Under the pieces are notes generated by a model that was not told where the DNA came from, ran no database searches, and saw nothing but the letters and a program-made list of their open reading frames with translations. The position numbers and the translations under genes are program-made. From Noviherbaspirillum pedocola (GTDB lineage Bacteria; Pseudomonadota; Gammaproteobacteria; Burkholderiales; Burkholderiaceae_D): a stretch of DNA of 64,000 nt. Where the stretch lies: positions 434,001 through 498,000 of the forward strand of contig NZ_JAEPBG010000003.1 of NCBI RefSeq assembly GCF_016632335.1, in the 5' to 3' direction. Shown in pieces: positions 26,785-35,749 of the stretch (positions are counted from its first letter, which is position 1; every line of letters begins with the position of its first letter).

Positions 26785-27645
26785 ATGCATCAGGACGCGT
26801 TCCTTAAGCTGGACGAGGCAGCGGAGGAGCGACGCTGGATATCGCAGACTGCAGCCAGAGAGATTGCCGAAATCGAGCATTTCAGGGACAGTGAATATCG
26901 CTCGGCAGACGTGAATGCACTCCTTGATTTTTATGTGCTCAATTTCGTCGATCCGCTGATGGCGATGATGCATGAAGCTCCCCATGTCGCCGACATTGGA
27001 ACGGGATACGGCTGGCTGGCTATCGCTTTCGCATTGAGAACGAATGCCCGAGTCGTCGCAGTGGAACAGGACAACGCAAGATTGCGCGCAGCCAGAAAAA
27101 TTGCCACCGTGCTTGGCGTGGAAGACAGAATTCAATGGACGCAGGGATCCATCGCGGAACTTCCGCTGGAGGACCGTGCATTCGATGCGGTCTATTGCAT
27201 CGAGGTTATTGAACACACCGGGGTCAATCGGAATTACATCAGGGAATTGGCCCGTGTAACCAATGACATCCTGGTGATCACCACCCCCAATAAATTATTT
27301 CCAATTATCAACCACGATACTGCACTGCCGTTTTGTCATTGGCTTCCTCTCCGGCTTCGTGATCACTATGCCGCCAGATTCGGGAAATCATCGCTGCAAC
27401 AAAACAATATGTTCTGGTCCCCTACCACGCTTCTTTCCTCGCTTGAGGATTTTGACCGGATATCACGCTTCATGCAGTTCGAGGATTACCGAACCTATCG
27501 AAATGCGGAAAAGCTGTTGAATGGCAGGTCTGGCAAGACGGCAAATCGATGCAAATCCTGTTATTTCTTTCTTGTCTCGAAACTGGGAAAGCACGCAATA
27601 TTTTTCGTTCCCAATCTCGCTTCCACATTTCGGCGGCGACGATGA
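26785..27645 (+). CDS. Class I SAM-dependent methyltransferase
   Basis: A 286-residue protein if started at ATG 26785, which directly follows AAAGGAGG; an upstream ATG (26716) has no ribosome site. The SAM-binding core is clear: motif I VADIGTGYGWLAIAFALRT, acidic VVAVEQDNARL, motif post-II YCIEVIEHTG and ILVITTPNK. The last feature (IEVIEHTG, TPN) recalls UbiG- or Methyltransf_11-type enzymes acting on small molecules or lipids. The gene lies in AT-richer DNA between the sulfide operon and fisR, consistent with transfer. The substrate is unknown. A tiny ORF overlaps its stop. Confidence 0.82.
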   Translation: MHQDAFLKLDEAAEERRWISQTAAREIAEIEHFRDSEYRSADVNALLDFYVLNFVDPLMAMMHEAPHVADIGTGYGWLAIAFALRTNARVVAVEQDNARLRAARKIATVLGVEDRIQWTQGSIAELPLEDRAFDAVYCIEVIEHTGVNRNYIRELARVTNDILVITTPNKLFPIINHDTALPFCHWLPLRLRDHYAARFGKSSLQQNNMFWSPTTLLSSLEDFDRISRFMQFEDYRTYRNAEKLLNGRSGKTANRCKSCYFFLVSKLGKHAIFFVPNLASTFRRRR

Positions 27646-27776
27646 GCGAAATTACGAATCTCGAAATGCGCAAAATCGCCGATTTATTGGACGCTTACAT
27701 TTCCATTCATCGTGTGCTGTACCGAATTGCGCGTTGCAGAAAGCGGGCGGGTGTGAGGGCATCGCAAGTTTCCTGA
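27642..27776 (+). CDS. Small overlapping ORF (44 residues), function unknown
   Basis: The ATG overlaps the methyltransferase stop as ATGA, a typical translational-coupling layout. The product (MSEITNLEMRKIADLLDAYI...) begins with an amphipathic helix and ends in a basic tail (YRIARCRKRAGVRASQVS). No family is recognised. The overlap and the AT-richer composition shared with the preceding gene favour a real small protein, but nothing else supports it. Confidence 0.35.
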   Translation: MSEITNLEMRKIADLLDAYISIHRVLYRIARCRKRAGVRASQVS

Positions 27777-27923
27777 GCAGGAAAAGAATCGCCCCGGAGT
27801 CTCGTGGCCAGCGAATACAATCTAGCTCCAAACTACGACCATCCCCTGCCGTTCGCCCCCGTCTTCTGCAGCATCCGGGAGCGCTGCGCGGCAACGGTGA
27901 TCGTCGGACTTCGCGGATCCGCC

Positions 27924-29255
27924 ATGAACAGCGACAAGCTCGGCGCCCAAGTGCAGGCGCTCATCTCTTACCTAGACCAGGAAGCGCAACCCGCGATCGT
28001 GCTCGACACCGAGTACAACATTCTCGCTTCCAACACCGCCTACCAGCGGCAATTCGGCACGGCCGGCGCATCGGTCGTCGGGCACAAGTGCTTCCGCGTC
28101 TCGCATCACTACGAATTGCCGTGCGATCTGGCCGGCGAACATTGTCCGATGAAAAAGGCGCTGGAAAAGCGCGGACCGGACCGGGTGCTGCATATTCATC
28201 ACACGCCGCGCGGGCCCGAGCATGTGAACGTGGAGCTGCGGCCGATCCTGGACGACGAACGCAATGTGGTGGCTTATGTCGAGCACCTGGTCACGGTGCG
28301 CCAGGCGTCGGCAAGGGCGAGCAGCGAAGGTCTGGTCGGACGCTCGCCACGCTTCATGGCGGCACTGGAAGCGCTGCAGCGGGTCGCGCCTTCACGGCTG
28401 CCGGTGCTGCTGCTGGGTGAATCGGGCACCGGCAAGGAATTGTTCGCCCGCGCCCTGCATGAAGCCAGCGACCGCGCGCGCGGCCCTTTCGTCGTGGTCG
28501 ACTGTTCGGGACTGACCGAGACCCTGTTCGAGAGCGAACTCTTCGGCTATGAGCGCGGCGCCTTCACCGGCGCGGCCACGCGCAAGCACGGCCTGGTGGA
28601 AACCGCGCGCGGCGGCACGCTGTTTCTCGATGAGATAGGCGACGTGCCGCTCGGCATGCAGGTCAAGCTGCTGCGGTTGATCGAAACCGGCGCGTTTCGC
28701 CGCGTCGGTGGCGTGGAAACCCTGCATGCGGATTTCCGGCTGGTGGCCGCAACCCACAAGCCGCTGCGCGACATGGCCGCCGACGGCAGCTTCCGCCAGG
28801 ACCTGTTCTACCGGATCAGCGCGTTTCCAATCGAGCTGCCGGCGCTGCGCGAGCGCATCGAGGACCTGCCCATCCTGGTCGATTCCTTCCTGCAGCGCAT
28901 GGCCGGCGCCTCCGGGCCGCTGCGCATCACGCCGCAAGCGATGGCCGCGCTCGCCGCCTATGCCTGGCCGGGCAATATCCGCGAACTGCGCAATGCGCTC
29001 GAACGCGCCAGCCTGTTTGCCGACGATGGCGTGATCGATACGGCGCAGTTGCCGCCGTTGCTCTGCGGCGTAGCGCACCACACACCGCTGTCGCCGGCCA
29101 CGTTTCCGAGGAGGACATGGACGGACGCGGATCTGGCGACGCAGGCGCGGGCCTTTGCGGGCACGCGGCGCGAGCTGGCGCGCCACCTCGGCCTGAGCGA
29201 ACGCACGCTGTACCGCCGCTTGCGCGGCCTGGGCATCGACGACGAGCCCGGCTGA
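27924..29255 (+). CDS. fisR: FisR-like sulfide-responsive sigma54 activator
   Basis: The 443-residue regulator is called from ATG 27924, where the conserved sequence begins; the ribosome site is poor, and a longer frame to 27804 reads through non-conserved sequence. An N-terminal PAS-like sensor ([20 protein letters not shown]) carries Cys56, Cys67 and Cys74 ([21 protein letters not shown] region). The spacing of 11 and 7 is the same as the C53/C64/C71 triad of Cupriavidus FisR, which reacts with sulfide/sulfane sulfur. The AAA+ core has Walker A GESGTGKE (165-172), GAFTGA (212-217) for sigma54 contact and [10 protein letters not shown] Fis-type HTH ends the protein ([18 protein letters not shown]). 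Its likely target is the sigma54 promoter at 25748-25764. Confidence 0.9.
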   Translation: MNSDKLGAQVQALISYLDQEAQPAIVLDTEYNILASNTAYQRQFGTAGASVVGHKCFRVSHHYELPCDLAGEHCPMKKALEKRGPDRVLHIHHTPRGPEHVNVELRPILDDERNVVAYVEHLVTVRQASARASSEGLVGRSPRFMAALEALQRVAPSRLPVLLLGESGTGKELFARALHEASDRARGPFVVVDCSGLTETLFESELFGYERGAFTGAATRKHGLVETARGGTLFLDEIGDVPLGMQVKLLRLIETGAFRRVGGVETLHADFRLVAATHKPLRDMAADGSFRQDLFYRISAFPIELPALRERIEDLPILVDSFLQRMAGASGPLRITPQAMAALAAYAWPGNIRELRNALERASLFADDGVIDTAQLPPLLCGVAHHTPLSPATFPRRTWTDADLATQARAFAGTRRELARHLGLSERTLYRRLRGLGIDDEPG

Positions 29256-29263
29256 AAGCCGGG
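29247..29263. terminator. Short hairpin at the fisR 3' end
   Basis: CCCGGCT and AGCCGGG pair around the fisR stop codon in the 40-bp gap to the convergent dehydrogenase gene. No T-run follows, so it is a weak candidate. Confidence 0.35.
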
Positions 29264-29295
29264 GTCGCCGGCACCGCGCAATGCCGTGGCGCGAT

Positions 29296-30876
29296 TCAGC
29301 GCGCCGCCGGCACCAGACTGCCATCCACACGGCGCCAGATGCCGAGCGGATTGTCATCCCGCAGCGCCTGCGGCAGCAGGTTCGCCGGCAGATCCTGGTA
29401 GCACACCGGACGGAGGAAACGGCGGATCGCCAGGCTGCCCACCGAGGTGCTGCGCGGATCCGAAGTCGCCGGGAACGGGCCGCCGTGCACCATCGCATGA
29501 CAAACCTCTACGCCGGTCGGATACCCGTTGACCAGGATGCGGCCCGCACGGCGTTCCAAAGTTGGCAGCAGCGCGCGCACCGCCTCGGCGTCGCCGTCTT
29601 CCATCTGGATCGTCGCGGTCAACTGGCCTTCGAGGCGCTCGGCCACAGCGCGCATGTCGTCGAGACTCTTGCAGCGGATCACCAGCGAAGACGCGCCAAA
29701 GATTTCTTCCTGCATCTCCGTGTCCTTCAGGAAGGCATCGGCCGTGGTGGCGAACAGGCCGGCCTGGCAGGAATGCATGCCTACGCCGCGCTTGCCGCGC
29801 GCCAGCGCTTGCACCTGCGCATTGCCGGCGATCCGGTCCACGCCGCGTTCATAGGCCGCGTGTATGCCGGGGGTCAGCATGGTTGCGCCGACATTGGCCC
29901 CCAGCGCTTCGCTGGCGGCGGCAATGAAGCCATCCAGATCCGGGCCTTCCAGCGCCAGCACCAGTCCGGGATTGGTGCAGAACTGGCCGGCGCCCATCGT
30001 CAGCGAAGCAACGAAGCTGGCGCCGATGGTGGCTGCGCGCAAGGCCAAAGCGCCCGGCATCAGGAACACCGGGTTGATGCTGCTCATCTCGGCATAGACC
30101 GGAATCGGTTCGGGACGGTTGTTGGCAGCACGCACCAGAGCCATGCCGCCGGCGCGCGAACCGGTGAAGCCGACGGCCTTGATGCGCGCATCGGTGACCA
30201 GCGCCACCGCCGCTTCGCGCTCGGTGAATAGCAGCGAGAACACGCCTTCGGGCAGGCTGCAATCGGCGACCGCATCGCGTATGGCCCGGCCCACGAGCTC
30301 GGACGTGCCCGGATGCGCGGAATGGGCTTTCACGATCACCGGGCAGCCGGCGCCCAGGGCCGAGGCGGTATCGCCGCCGGCCACCGAGAATGCCAGCGGG
30401 AAGTTGCTCGCGCCGAAGACCGCGACCGGGCCGACGCCGATATGGCGCTGGCGCAGGTCCGCGCGCGGCAGCGGCTTGCGCTCGGGCAGCGCCGGGTCGA
30501 TGCGCGCTTCGAGCCAGCCGCCTTCGCGCACCACGTCGGCGAACAGGCGCAGCTGGCCGACGGTGCGGCCGCGTTCGCCTTCGATGCGCGCGCGTGGCAG
30601 GCCGGATTCGGCGACCGCGCGCTCGATGAGCGCGTCGCCTAGGTCGAGGATGCGCTGCGCGATGCGCTCCAGGAAAGCGGCGCGCGCGTCGAGCCCGGTA
30701 TCGCGATAGGCATCGAATGCGGCCCAGGCCAGCGCGCAGGCGCGTTCGACCTCATTGGCGCCGGCCAGTCCGAACGCGGGCTGCAGGGTTTCGCCGGTGG
30801 CGGGATTGATGCCGTGCACGCTGCCGTGCTCGCCGCGAACGGCGGTGGCACCGATGAACATTTCACCAGTCAACAT
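29296..30876 (-). CDS. 2-oxoglutarate semialdehyde (2,5-dioxopentanoate) dehydrogenase
   Basis: This is a 526-residue NAD(P)-dependent aldehyde dehydrogenase. The catalytic Cys lies in [12 protein letters not shown] and the general-base region in YAEMSSINP; the cofactor loop is GFTGSRAGG and the core [20 protein letters not shown]. These variants mark the type III 2-oxoglutarate semialdehyde dehydrogenases rather than generic ALDHs. It performs the last step of the pathway here, oxidising 2,5-dioxopentanoate made by KdgD to 2-oxoglutarate. It is the most distal gene of the minus-strand set importer, kdgD, garD, dehydrogenase. The gap to garD carries a repeat cluster. Confidence 0.92.
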   Translation of the reverse strand: MLTGEMFIGATAVRGEHGSVHGINPATGETLQPAFGLAGANEVERACALAWAAFDAYRDTGLDARAAFLERIAQRILDLGDALIERAVAESGLPRARIEGERGRTVGQLRLFADVVREGGWLEARIDPALPERKPLPRADLRQRHIGVGPVAVFGASNFPLAFSVAGGDTASALGAGCPVIVKAHSAHPGTSELVGRAIRDAVADCSLPEGVFSLLFTEREAAVALVTDARIKAVGFTGSRAGGMALVRAANNRPEPIPVYAEMSSINPVFLMPGALALRAATIGASFVASLTMGAGQFCTNPGLVLALEGPDLDGFIAAASEALGANVGATMLTPGIHAAYERGVDRIAGNAQVQALARGKRGVGMHSCQAGLFATTADAFLKDTEMQEEIFGASSLVIRCKSLDDMRAVAERLEGQLTATIQMEDGDAEAVRALLPTLERRAGRILVNGYPTGVEVCHAMVHGGPFPATSDPRSTSVGSLAIRRFLRPVCYQDLPANLLPQALRDDNPLGIWRRVDGSLVPAAR

Positions 30877-30923
30877 GGTTTGCTCCGTGGGGATGAAGTT
30901 GTGAGAAAGCTTGGAGAACGTAT

Positions 30924-31065
30924 GTAGGTTGGGCTGGCAAGCCCAACATCAGGCGCTTGCGGAGCGCGAACATGCGGGCATCCTTCGCGGGTTGGGCTGC
31001 AAGCCCAATATCAAACGCTCGCGGACCGCCAGCAAGTTGGGCATCCTTCGTCAGCCCAACCTACC
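30924..31065. repeat. GTAGGTTGGGCT-family repeat cluster (copy 1)
   Basis: A compound element opening with GTAGGTTGGGCTGGCAAGCC and closing with CAGCCCAACCTAC, with internal GTTGGGCTGCAAGCCCAA hairpins. It ends 8 bp from the garD stop codon, between garD and the dehydrogenase gene. The same family occurs at 32782-32856 and 35612-35749. Confidence 0.8.
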
Positions 31066-31072
31066 AACACTG

Positions 31073-32641
31073 TCAGGTCACCGGCGCCGGATTGAACAGC
31101 GTCAGCGCGTTGTGCAGCTTCCAGCGCTCGGCCCAAGTTTTCTTGCGGCCGCTGGCGACATCAAGCATGAAGCGGAACAATTCCCAGCCGGTATCTTCGA
31201 TGGTGGCCTCGCCGGTGGCGATCTTGCCGGCGTTGATGTCCATCAGGTCATGCCAGCGCCGCGCCAGGTCGTCGCGCGTGGCGACCTTGATCACCGGCAC
31301 TTCGGCCAGGCCGTACGGTGTGCCGCGGCCGGTGGTGAAGACATGCAGGTTCATGCCGGCGGCCAGCTGCAGCGTGCCGCAGATGAAGTCCGAAGCCGGC
31401 GTGGCCGCGTACAGCAGGCCGCGGCCCTTCGCCTTCTCGCCCGGACGCACCACGCCCGAGATCGGACTGGTGCCGGACTTGATGATCGAGCCCATCGCCT
31501 TTTCGACGATGTTGGCCAGCCCGCCGCGCTTGTTGCCCGGCGTGGTGTTGGCGCTGCGATCGACGCCGCCCTGCTTCAGGTAATCGTCGTACCAGGCCAT
31601 CTCGCGGATCATCGCCTGCGCCACCTCTTCGCTGGCGGCGCGCGCGGTGAGCTGGTCGATGCCGTCGCGCACTTCGGTGTTTTCCGAGAACATCACGGTC
31701 GCGCCGGCGCGCACCAGCAGGTCGGAGGCAAAGCCGACAGCCGGATTGGCGGTCACGCCGGAGAAGGCGTCGCTGCCGCCGCACTGCACGCCGACCACGA
31801 GGTCCGAGGCCGGGCAGGTTTCGCGGCGGCGCTGGTTCAATGCCTCCAGATGGCGCTCGGCGGTGGCCATGATGGACGCAATCATCGATTCGAAGCCGAC
31901 ATGCTCGGCATCCTGCAGGCAGACCAGGGCTATGCCCTCGCCCTCCTGTCCATGCTGCCGGATCGGGATCGTATCGGCGGGGAACATGCGCGTGGGCTGC
32001 AGCTTTTCACAGCCCAGGCTGACCAGCATCGCGCGGCCGCCGAAGTTCGGGTTGCTGGCAATATTGCGCAGCGTGCGGATCGGGATGTCGGCATTCGGCG
32101 CATCGATGGCCACGCCACAGCCATAGGTGTGTTCGAGGCTGACCACGTCATCGACGTGCGGATACTTCGGCAGCAGCTCGGCCTTGATGCGCGTCACCGC
32201 GAAATCGACCACGCCGGACACGCATTGCACCGTGGTGCTGATGGCCAGGATGTTGCGGGTGCCGACCGAGCCGTCGGCATTGCGATAACCCTCGAAGGTA
32301 TAGCCTTCCAGCGCCGGCTGCGGCGCAGGCACGCGGTTGGCGATCGGCAGGTTCTCCAGCTCGCGCGCCGGCGGCATCGCCACCAGCGACTCCTCGACCC
32401 AGGCGCCGCGGGCAATGTCGCGCCGCGCGCGGCCGATCATGACGTTGTAACGCAGGATGGGCTCGCCTTCGGCGATGTCGCGCAGCGCGACCTTGTGGCC
32501 TTGCGGCACGGCTTCGATCAGCGTCAGGCCGCAGGGAAAGACGGCGCCGGCCGGCAGGCCGCGGTCGTTGACCACGATGGCGACGTTGTCGCTGTCGTGC
32601 ATCGTGATGTAGCGCGGCGTGGTGGCGGTGTTGCTGGTCAT
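31073..32641 (-). CDS. garD: Galactarate dehydratase
   Basis: The 522-residue protein starts at ATG 32641; GGAG lies 9-10 nt upstream. It is collinear with E. coli Gar[18 protein letters not shown] near the N-terminus, the PQGHKVAL and [13 protein letters not shown] blocks, [48 protein letters not shown], the [11 protein letters not shown] segment and a NPAPVT end. Conserved cysteines and histidines bind the metal of the UxaA/GarD family. The enzyme removes water from D-galactarate (mucate) to give 5-dehydro-4-deoxy-D-glucarate. Its product feeds KdgD, encoded by the next gene upstream in the transcript. Confidence 0.95.
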   Translation of the reverse strand: MTSNTATTPRYITMHDSDNVAIVVNDRGLPAGAVFPCGLTLIEAVPQGHKVALRDIAEGEPILRYNVMIGRARRDIARGAWVEESLVAMPPARELENLPIANRVPAPQPALEGYTFEGYRNADGSVGTRNILAISTTVQCVSGVVDFAVTRIKAELLPKYPHVDDVVSLEHTYGCGVAIDAPNADIPIRTLRNIASNPNFGGRAMLVSLGCEKLQPTRMFPADTIPIRQHGQEGEGIALVCLQDAEHVGFESMIASIMATAERHLEALNQRRRETCPASDLVVGVQCGGSDAFSGVTANPAVGFASDLLVRAGATVMFSENTEVRDGIDQLTARAASEEVAQAMIREMAWYDDYLKQGGVDRSANTTPGNKRGGLANIVEKAMGSIIKSGTSPISGVVRPGEKAKGRGLLYAATPASDFICGTLQLAAGMNLHVFTTGRGTPYGLAEVPVIKVATRDDLARRWHDLMDINAGKIATGEATIEDTGWELFRFMLDVASGRKKTWAERWKLHNALTLFNPAPVT

Positions 32642-32678
32642 GTCAGTTGGTCTCCGGTGGTCGGGCGTCAATGTCTCG

Positions 32679-32757
32679 CAGGGTGGGTGCAACCCACGCG
32701 GCTGTCCGCTGCTCGCTGCGGTATGCGATGCACCGCGTGGGCGGAGCAGGCCCTAAG
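32679..32757. repeat. GTAGGGTGGG-family palindrome (copy 3)
   Basis: An imperfect inverted repeat (CAGGGTGGGTGCAACCCACG ... CGCGTGGGC...GGCCCTAAG) in the kdgD-garD gap. Confidence 0.7.
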
Positions 32758-32781
32758 GAACCGCTCAGCTCGATCAGTCCT

Positions 32782-32856
32782 CGTAGGTTGGGCTGACAAG
32801 CCCAACATGTTCGCGGCCCGCGAGCCTGTAATGTTGGGCTTAACAGCCCAACCTAC
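32782..32856. repeat. GTAGGTTGGGCT-family repeat (copy 2)
   Basis: CGTAGGTTGGGCTGACAAGC at one end and CAGCCCAACCTACG at the other, with internal hairpins. It ends 5 bp from the kdgD stop codon. Confidence 0.85.
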
Positions 32857-32861
32857 GCAAC

Positions 32862-33779
32862 TTACTGCTTGCCCAGGCGCTCGATCAGCACGCGCAGCTC
32901 TTCATGCTCGGCTTCGGTGCAGTCCACCAGCGGGCTGCGCACCGGGCCGGCGTCGTGGCCGACCAGGCGCGCGCCGGCCTTGACGATGCTGACCGCATAG
33001 CCGGCCTTGCGGTTGCGGATCGCCAGGTAGGGCAGGAAGAATTCATCGATCAGGCGGTTCACCGTGGCATTGTCGTCGGCAGCAATCGCGTTGTAGAACT
33101 CGATGGCGGTCTTCGGGATGAAGTTGAACACCGCCGACGAATACACCGGCACGCCCAGCGCCTTGTAGGCCGCGGCATAGACTTCCGCGGTCGGCAGGCC
33201 GCCGAGGTAGGTGAAGCGATCGCCCATGCGGCGACGGATGGCGACCATCGATTCGATCTCGCCCACGCCATCCTTGAAACCGATCAGGTTCGGGCAGCGG
33301 TCAGCCAGCTGCGCCAGCGTCTCCGGCGCAAAGCGCGAAATGCCGCGGTTATACACGATCACGCCGAAGTTCACCGAGCGGCACACCGCTTCCACGTGCG
33401 CGGCCAGGCCGTCCTGGCTGGCTTCGGTCAGGTAATGCGGCATCAAGAGGATGCCGTGCGCGCCGAGGCGCTCTGCTTGCTGCGCATAGGCGATCGATGC
33501 GCGGGTCGAGCCGCCAGCGCCGGCGATGATGGGCACCTTCCCGCGGCAGGTGTCGACCGCGGTCTTGATGATGTCCGCATACTCTTCGCCATCGAGCGAA
33601 AAGAATTCACCGGTGCCGCCGGCGGCGAACAGCGCCGAGGCGCCGTAAGGGGCGAGCCATTCGAGGCGTTCGACATAGGTATTGCGGCGGAAATTGCCCT
33701 GCTCGTCGAAGTCGGTCAGCGGAAAGGACAACAGGCCCGAGGACAGGATTTGCTTCAGTTCTTGAGGATCGATGCGCAT
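32862..33779 (-). CDS. kdgD: 5-dehydro-4-deoxyglucarate dehydratase
   Basis: A 305-residue class I aldolase-fold protein of the DapA family. The Schiff-base Lys is in IGFKDGVG, the assisting Tyr in VIVYNRG, and the substrate loop is [15 protein letters not shown]. The YNRG/GFKDG pairing identifies the decarboxylating dehydratases (EC 4.2.1.41), which convert 5-dehydro-4-deoxy-D-glucarate to 2,5-dioxopentanoate, CO2 and water. Its position between the importer and garD fits. The product goes to the semialdehyde dehydrogenase downstream. Confidence 0.94.
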   Translation of the reverse strand: MRIDPQELKQILSSGLLSFPLTDFDEQGNFRRNTYVERLEWLAPYGASALFAAGGTGEFFSLDGEEYADIIKTAVDTCRGKVPIIAGAGGSTRASIAYAQQAERLGAHGILLMPHYLTEASQDGLAAHVEAVCRSVNFGVIVYNRGISRFAPETLAQLADRCPNLIGFKDGVGEIESMVAIRRRMGDRFTYLGGLPTAEVYAAAYKALGVPVYSSAVFNFIPKTAIEFYNAIAADDNATVNRLIDEFFLPYLAIRNRKAGYAVSIVKAGARLVGHDAGPVRSPLVDCTEAEHEELRVLIERLGKQ

Positions 33780-33894
33780 GATGATGTCTCGTTGGAGTAA
33801 GCGTTGATGAGGTAGTGCTGTTCAGGTTTCACATGCGCCGGACGGCTTGCGCCGGCGTGTTGTGCATAAGGTTCTTGATCGGGCTCAGTTGAGC

Positions 33895-35301
33895 TTAATT
33901 GCCGCCAGCCGGCGCGCCGGGCGCGGCCAGTGCGGCTTCTTCTTCGCTCTTGAGCGTCACCGGCTTGGCGAACTCGAAACGCTTGATATCGCCAACGATG
34001 AACAGATAGCAGGCGATGGCCAGCGCCGCGTTCGCCGCGACGAAGACCAGCGCACCGGAAAAGGAGCCGGTGGCCTGCAGGATGTAGCCGATGGCGATCG
34101 GCGTGGTGATGCCGGCGGTATTGCCGAAGGTGTTGAACAGGCCGCCGGAGAGGCCGCCCGCTTCCTTCGGCGACGTGTCGGACACCACCGCCCAGCCGAG
34201 CGCGCCGACGCCCTTGCCGAAGAAGGCCAGCGACATCACCGCGACCACCAGCATGTCGGCGCTGATGTAATTGCAGGCGATCATGGACATCGACATCAGC
34301 ATGCCGGCCACGATAGGCGTCTTGCGCGCCGCCGACAGCGAGTAGCCGCGCTTGATCATCGCGTCGGACACATAACCGCCGAGGATGCCACCCAGGAAAC
34401 CCGCGATTGCCGGCAGCGCGGCGACGAAGCCGGCTTTCAGGATCGTCATGTGGCGCTCCTGCACCAGATACACCGGGAACCAGGTCAGGAAGAAATAGGT
34501 CAGCGTGGTGATGCAGTACTGGCCGATGTACACGCCCAGCAGCATGCGATTGCCCAGCAGTTGCCGGATGGCCGAGCCGGTAGCGACCTTCTTCGGCGCG
34601 GCAGCCTGGGCGCCGCTGTCGAGGTCGACCAGCGCGCCACCCTGCTGCAGGAGCGCGAACTCGGCGCTGGTAATGCGCGGATGGTTGCGCGGGCCATAGA
34701 TGGTCTTCTGCCAGACGAAGGCCATCACGATGCCCAGCGCGCCCATCACATAGAACACGCTCTGCCAGCCGAAGGAATGCACCAGCCAGCCCATCAGCGG
34801 CGCGAACAGCACCGTGGCGAAATACTGGGCGGAATTGAAGATCGCCGCCGCGGTGCCGCGTTCATTGGTCGGGAACCAGGCCGAGGTGATGCGGCTGTTG
34901 CCGGGGAAGGACGGCGCTTCGGCCGCGCCGATCAACAGGCGCAGCAGGAACAGCACCGTGACCGCGGTCGCGCCGGTGAGAAAGCCGACCCAGCCCATCA
35001 TCAGCGTGAACAGCGACCAGAAGAAGATCGAGAAGAAGTAGGTGATCTTCGAGCCGAAACGGTCGAGCAGCCAGCCGCCGGGAATCTGCGCGACCACGTA
35101 GGACCAGGCGAAGGCGGAGAAGATGTAGCCCATCTGCACCGGCGACAGATTGAGGATCTTCTTCAGCTCGGGGCCGGCGATCGAGATCGTGGCGCGGTCG
35201 GCGTAGTTGATCGTGGTGATGATGAAGAGGATGGCGAGTATGCCCCAGCGCACACGGCTGGCGCGCGCGTCGCTGTTCGATGGATTGCCCTGCTTGCTCA
35301 T
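33895..35301 (-). CDS. MFS glucarate/galactarate importer (GudP/GarP-like)
   Basis: The 468-residue carrier starts at ATG 35301 behind AAGGAGACAGC. Twelve helices are predicted. The N-terminal signature INYADRATISIAGPELKKIL and PGGWLLDRFGSK is that of the D-glucarate/galactarate symporters (GudP, GarP), and LRLLIGAAEAPSFPGNSRIT supports the same clade. It imports the aldarates by proton symport. It is first in the minus-strand catabolic transcript, and an operator-like site (35399-35411) lies 98 bp before its start. A long repeat-filled gap separates it from gudD. Confidence 0.88.
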   Translation of the reverse strand: MSKQGNPSNSDARASRVRWGILAILFIITTINYADRATISIAGPELKKILNLSPVQMGYIFSAFAWSYVVAQIPGGWLLDRFGSKITYFFSIFFWSLFTLMMGWVGFLTGATAVTVLFLLRLLIGAAEAPSFPGNSRITSAWFPTNERGTAAAIFNSAQYFATVLFAPLMGWLVHSFGWQSVFYVMGALGIVMAFVWQKTIYGPRNHPRITSAEFALLQQGGALVDLDSGAQAAAPKKVATGSAIRQLLGNRMLLGVYIGQYCITTLTYFFLTWFPVYLVQERHMTILKAGFVAALPAIAGFLGGILGGYVSDAMIKRGYSLSAARKTPIVAGMLMSMSMIACNYISADMLVVAVMSLAFFGKGVGALGWAVVSDTSPKEAGGLSGGLFNTFGNTAGITTPIAIGYILQATGSFSGALVFVAANAALAIACYLFIVGDIKRFEFAKPVTLKSEEEAALAAPGAPAGGN

Positions 35302-35398
35302 GCTGTCTCCTTGAGGTCTTGGTTGGCGCTGCATCTGCTGGCATGCCTTTCGGCGATGCTGGTCTTGCGCGGCGCTCGGCTTGTTTTGCAAGTCGTCA

Positions 35399-35411
35399 GA
35401 TGTATGACAAC
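35399..35411. promoter_or_regulatory. GntR/FadR-type operator before the importer gene
   Basis: On the minus strand GTTGTCATACATC, extending to a partial palindrome with AAGT...ACTT ends. It shares its core with the sites at 37156-37168 and 39413-39425, and fits the FadR-subfamily consensus TNGTNNNACNA at nearly every position. Confidence 0.65.
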
Positions 35412-35510
35412 TTGTGATGCAGTGTAGCCTGCATCGGCACGCGTCACAAGCATCGCGTCGCCGTGGGTGAATACTTTCTAGGCGGCCTCATCGCTTCGGC
35501 CTGTGCTTCT

Positions 35511-35580
35511 CGTAGGGTGGGTGCAACCCACGTGGTCTGCGCTTGATCGCCGAGACGCGTGGGTTGCACCCACCCTACGG
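35511..35580. repeat. GTAGGGTGGG-family palindrome (copy 4)
   Basis: CGTAGGGTGGGTGCAACCCA and its complement at the other end, near-perfect arms with a loop of about 25 bp. It lies between the importer operator and the gudD 3' end. Confidence 0.85.
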
Positions 35581-35611
35581 TGTCGCGGCATTTCGAACGG
35601 CGTGCCAGCTT

Positions 35612-35749
35612 CGTAGGTTGGGCTGTGAAGCCCAACATCGGGCTCCCGCGGGGCGCGAGCATGTTGGGCTTGCAGCCCAACCTACGAGCCGAAATCGGGC
35701 TCCCGCGGACCGCGAACATGTTGCGCTTCCTTCGTCAGCCCAACCTACG
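35612..35749. repeat. GTAGGTTGGGCT-family repeat cluster (copy 3), overlaps gudD stop
   Basis: A compound element with three GTTGGGCT/AGCCCAAC hairpin arms. Its right end, CAACCTACG, carries the gudD stop codon (TAG read on the minus strand at 35745-35747), so the repeat abuts and defines the end of the gene. Confidence 0.85.

Noticed and set aside
30911-32983. 690-codon plus-strand frame opposite garD
   Set aside because: It runs through intergenic repeats and antisense to garD, so it cannot be a conserved protein.
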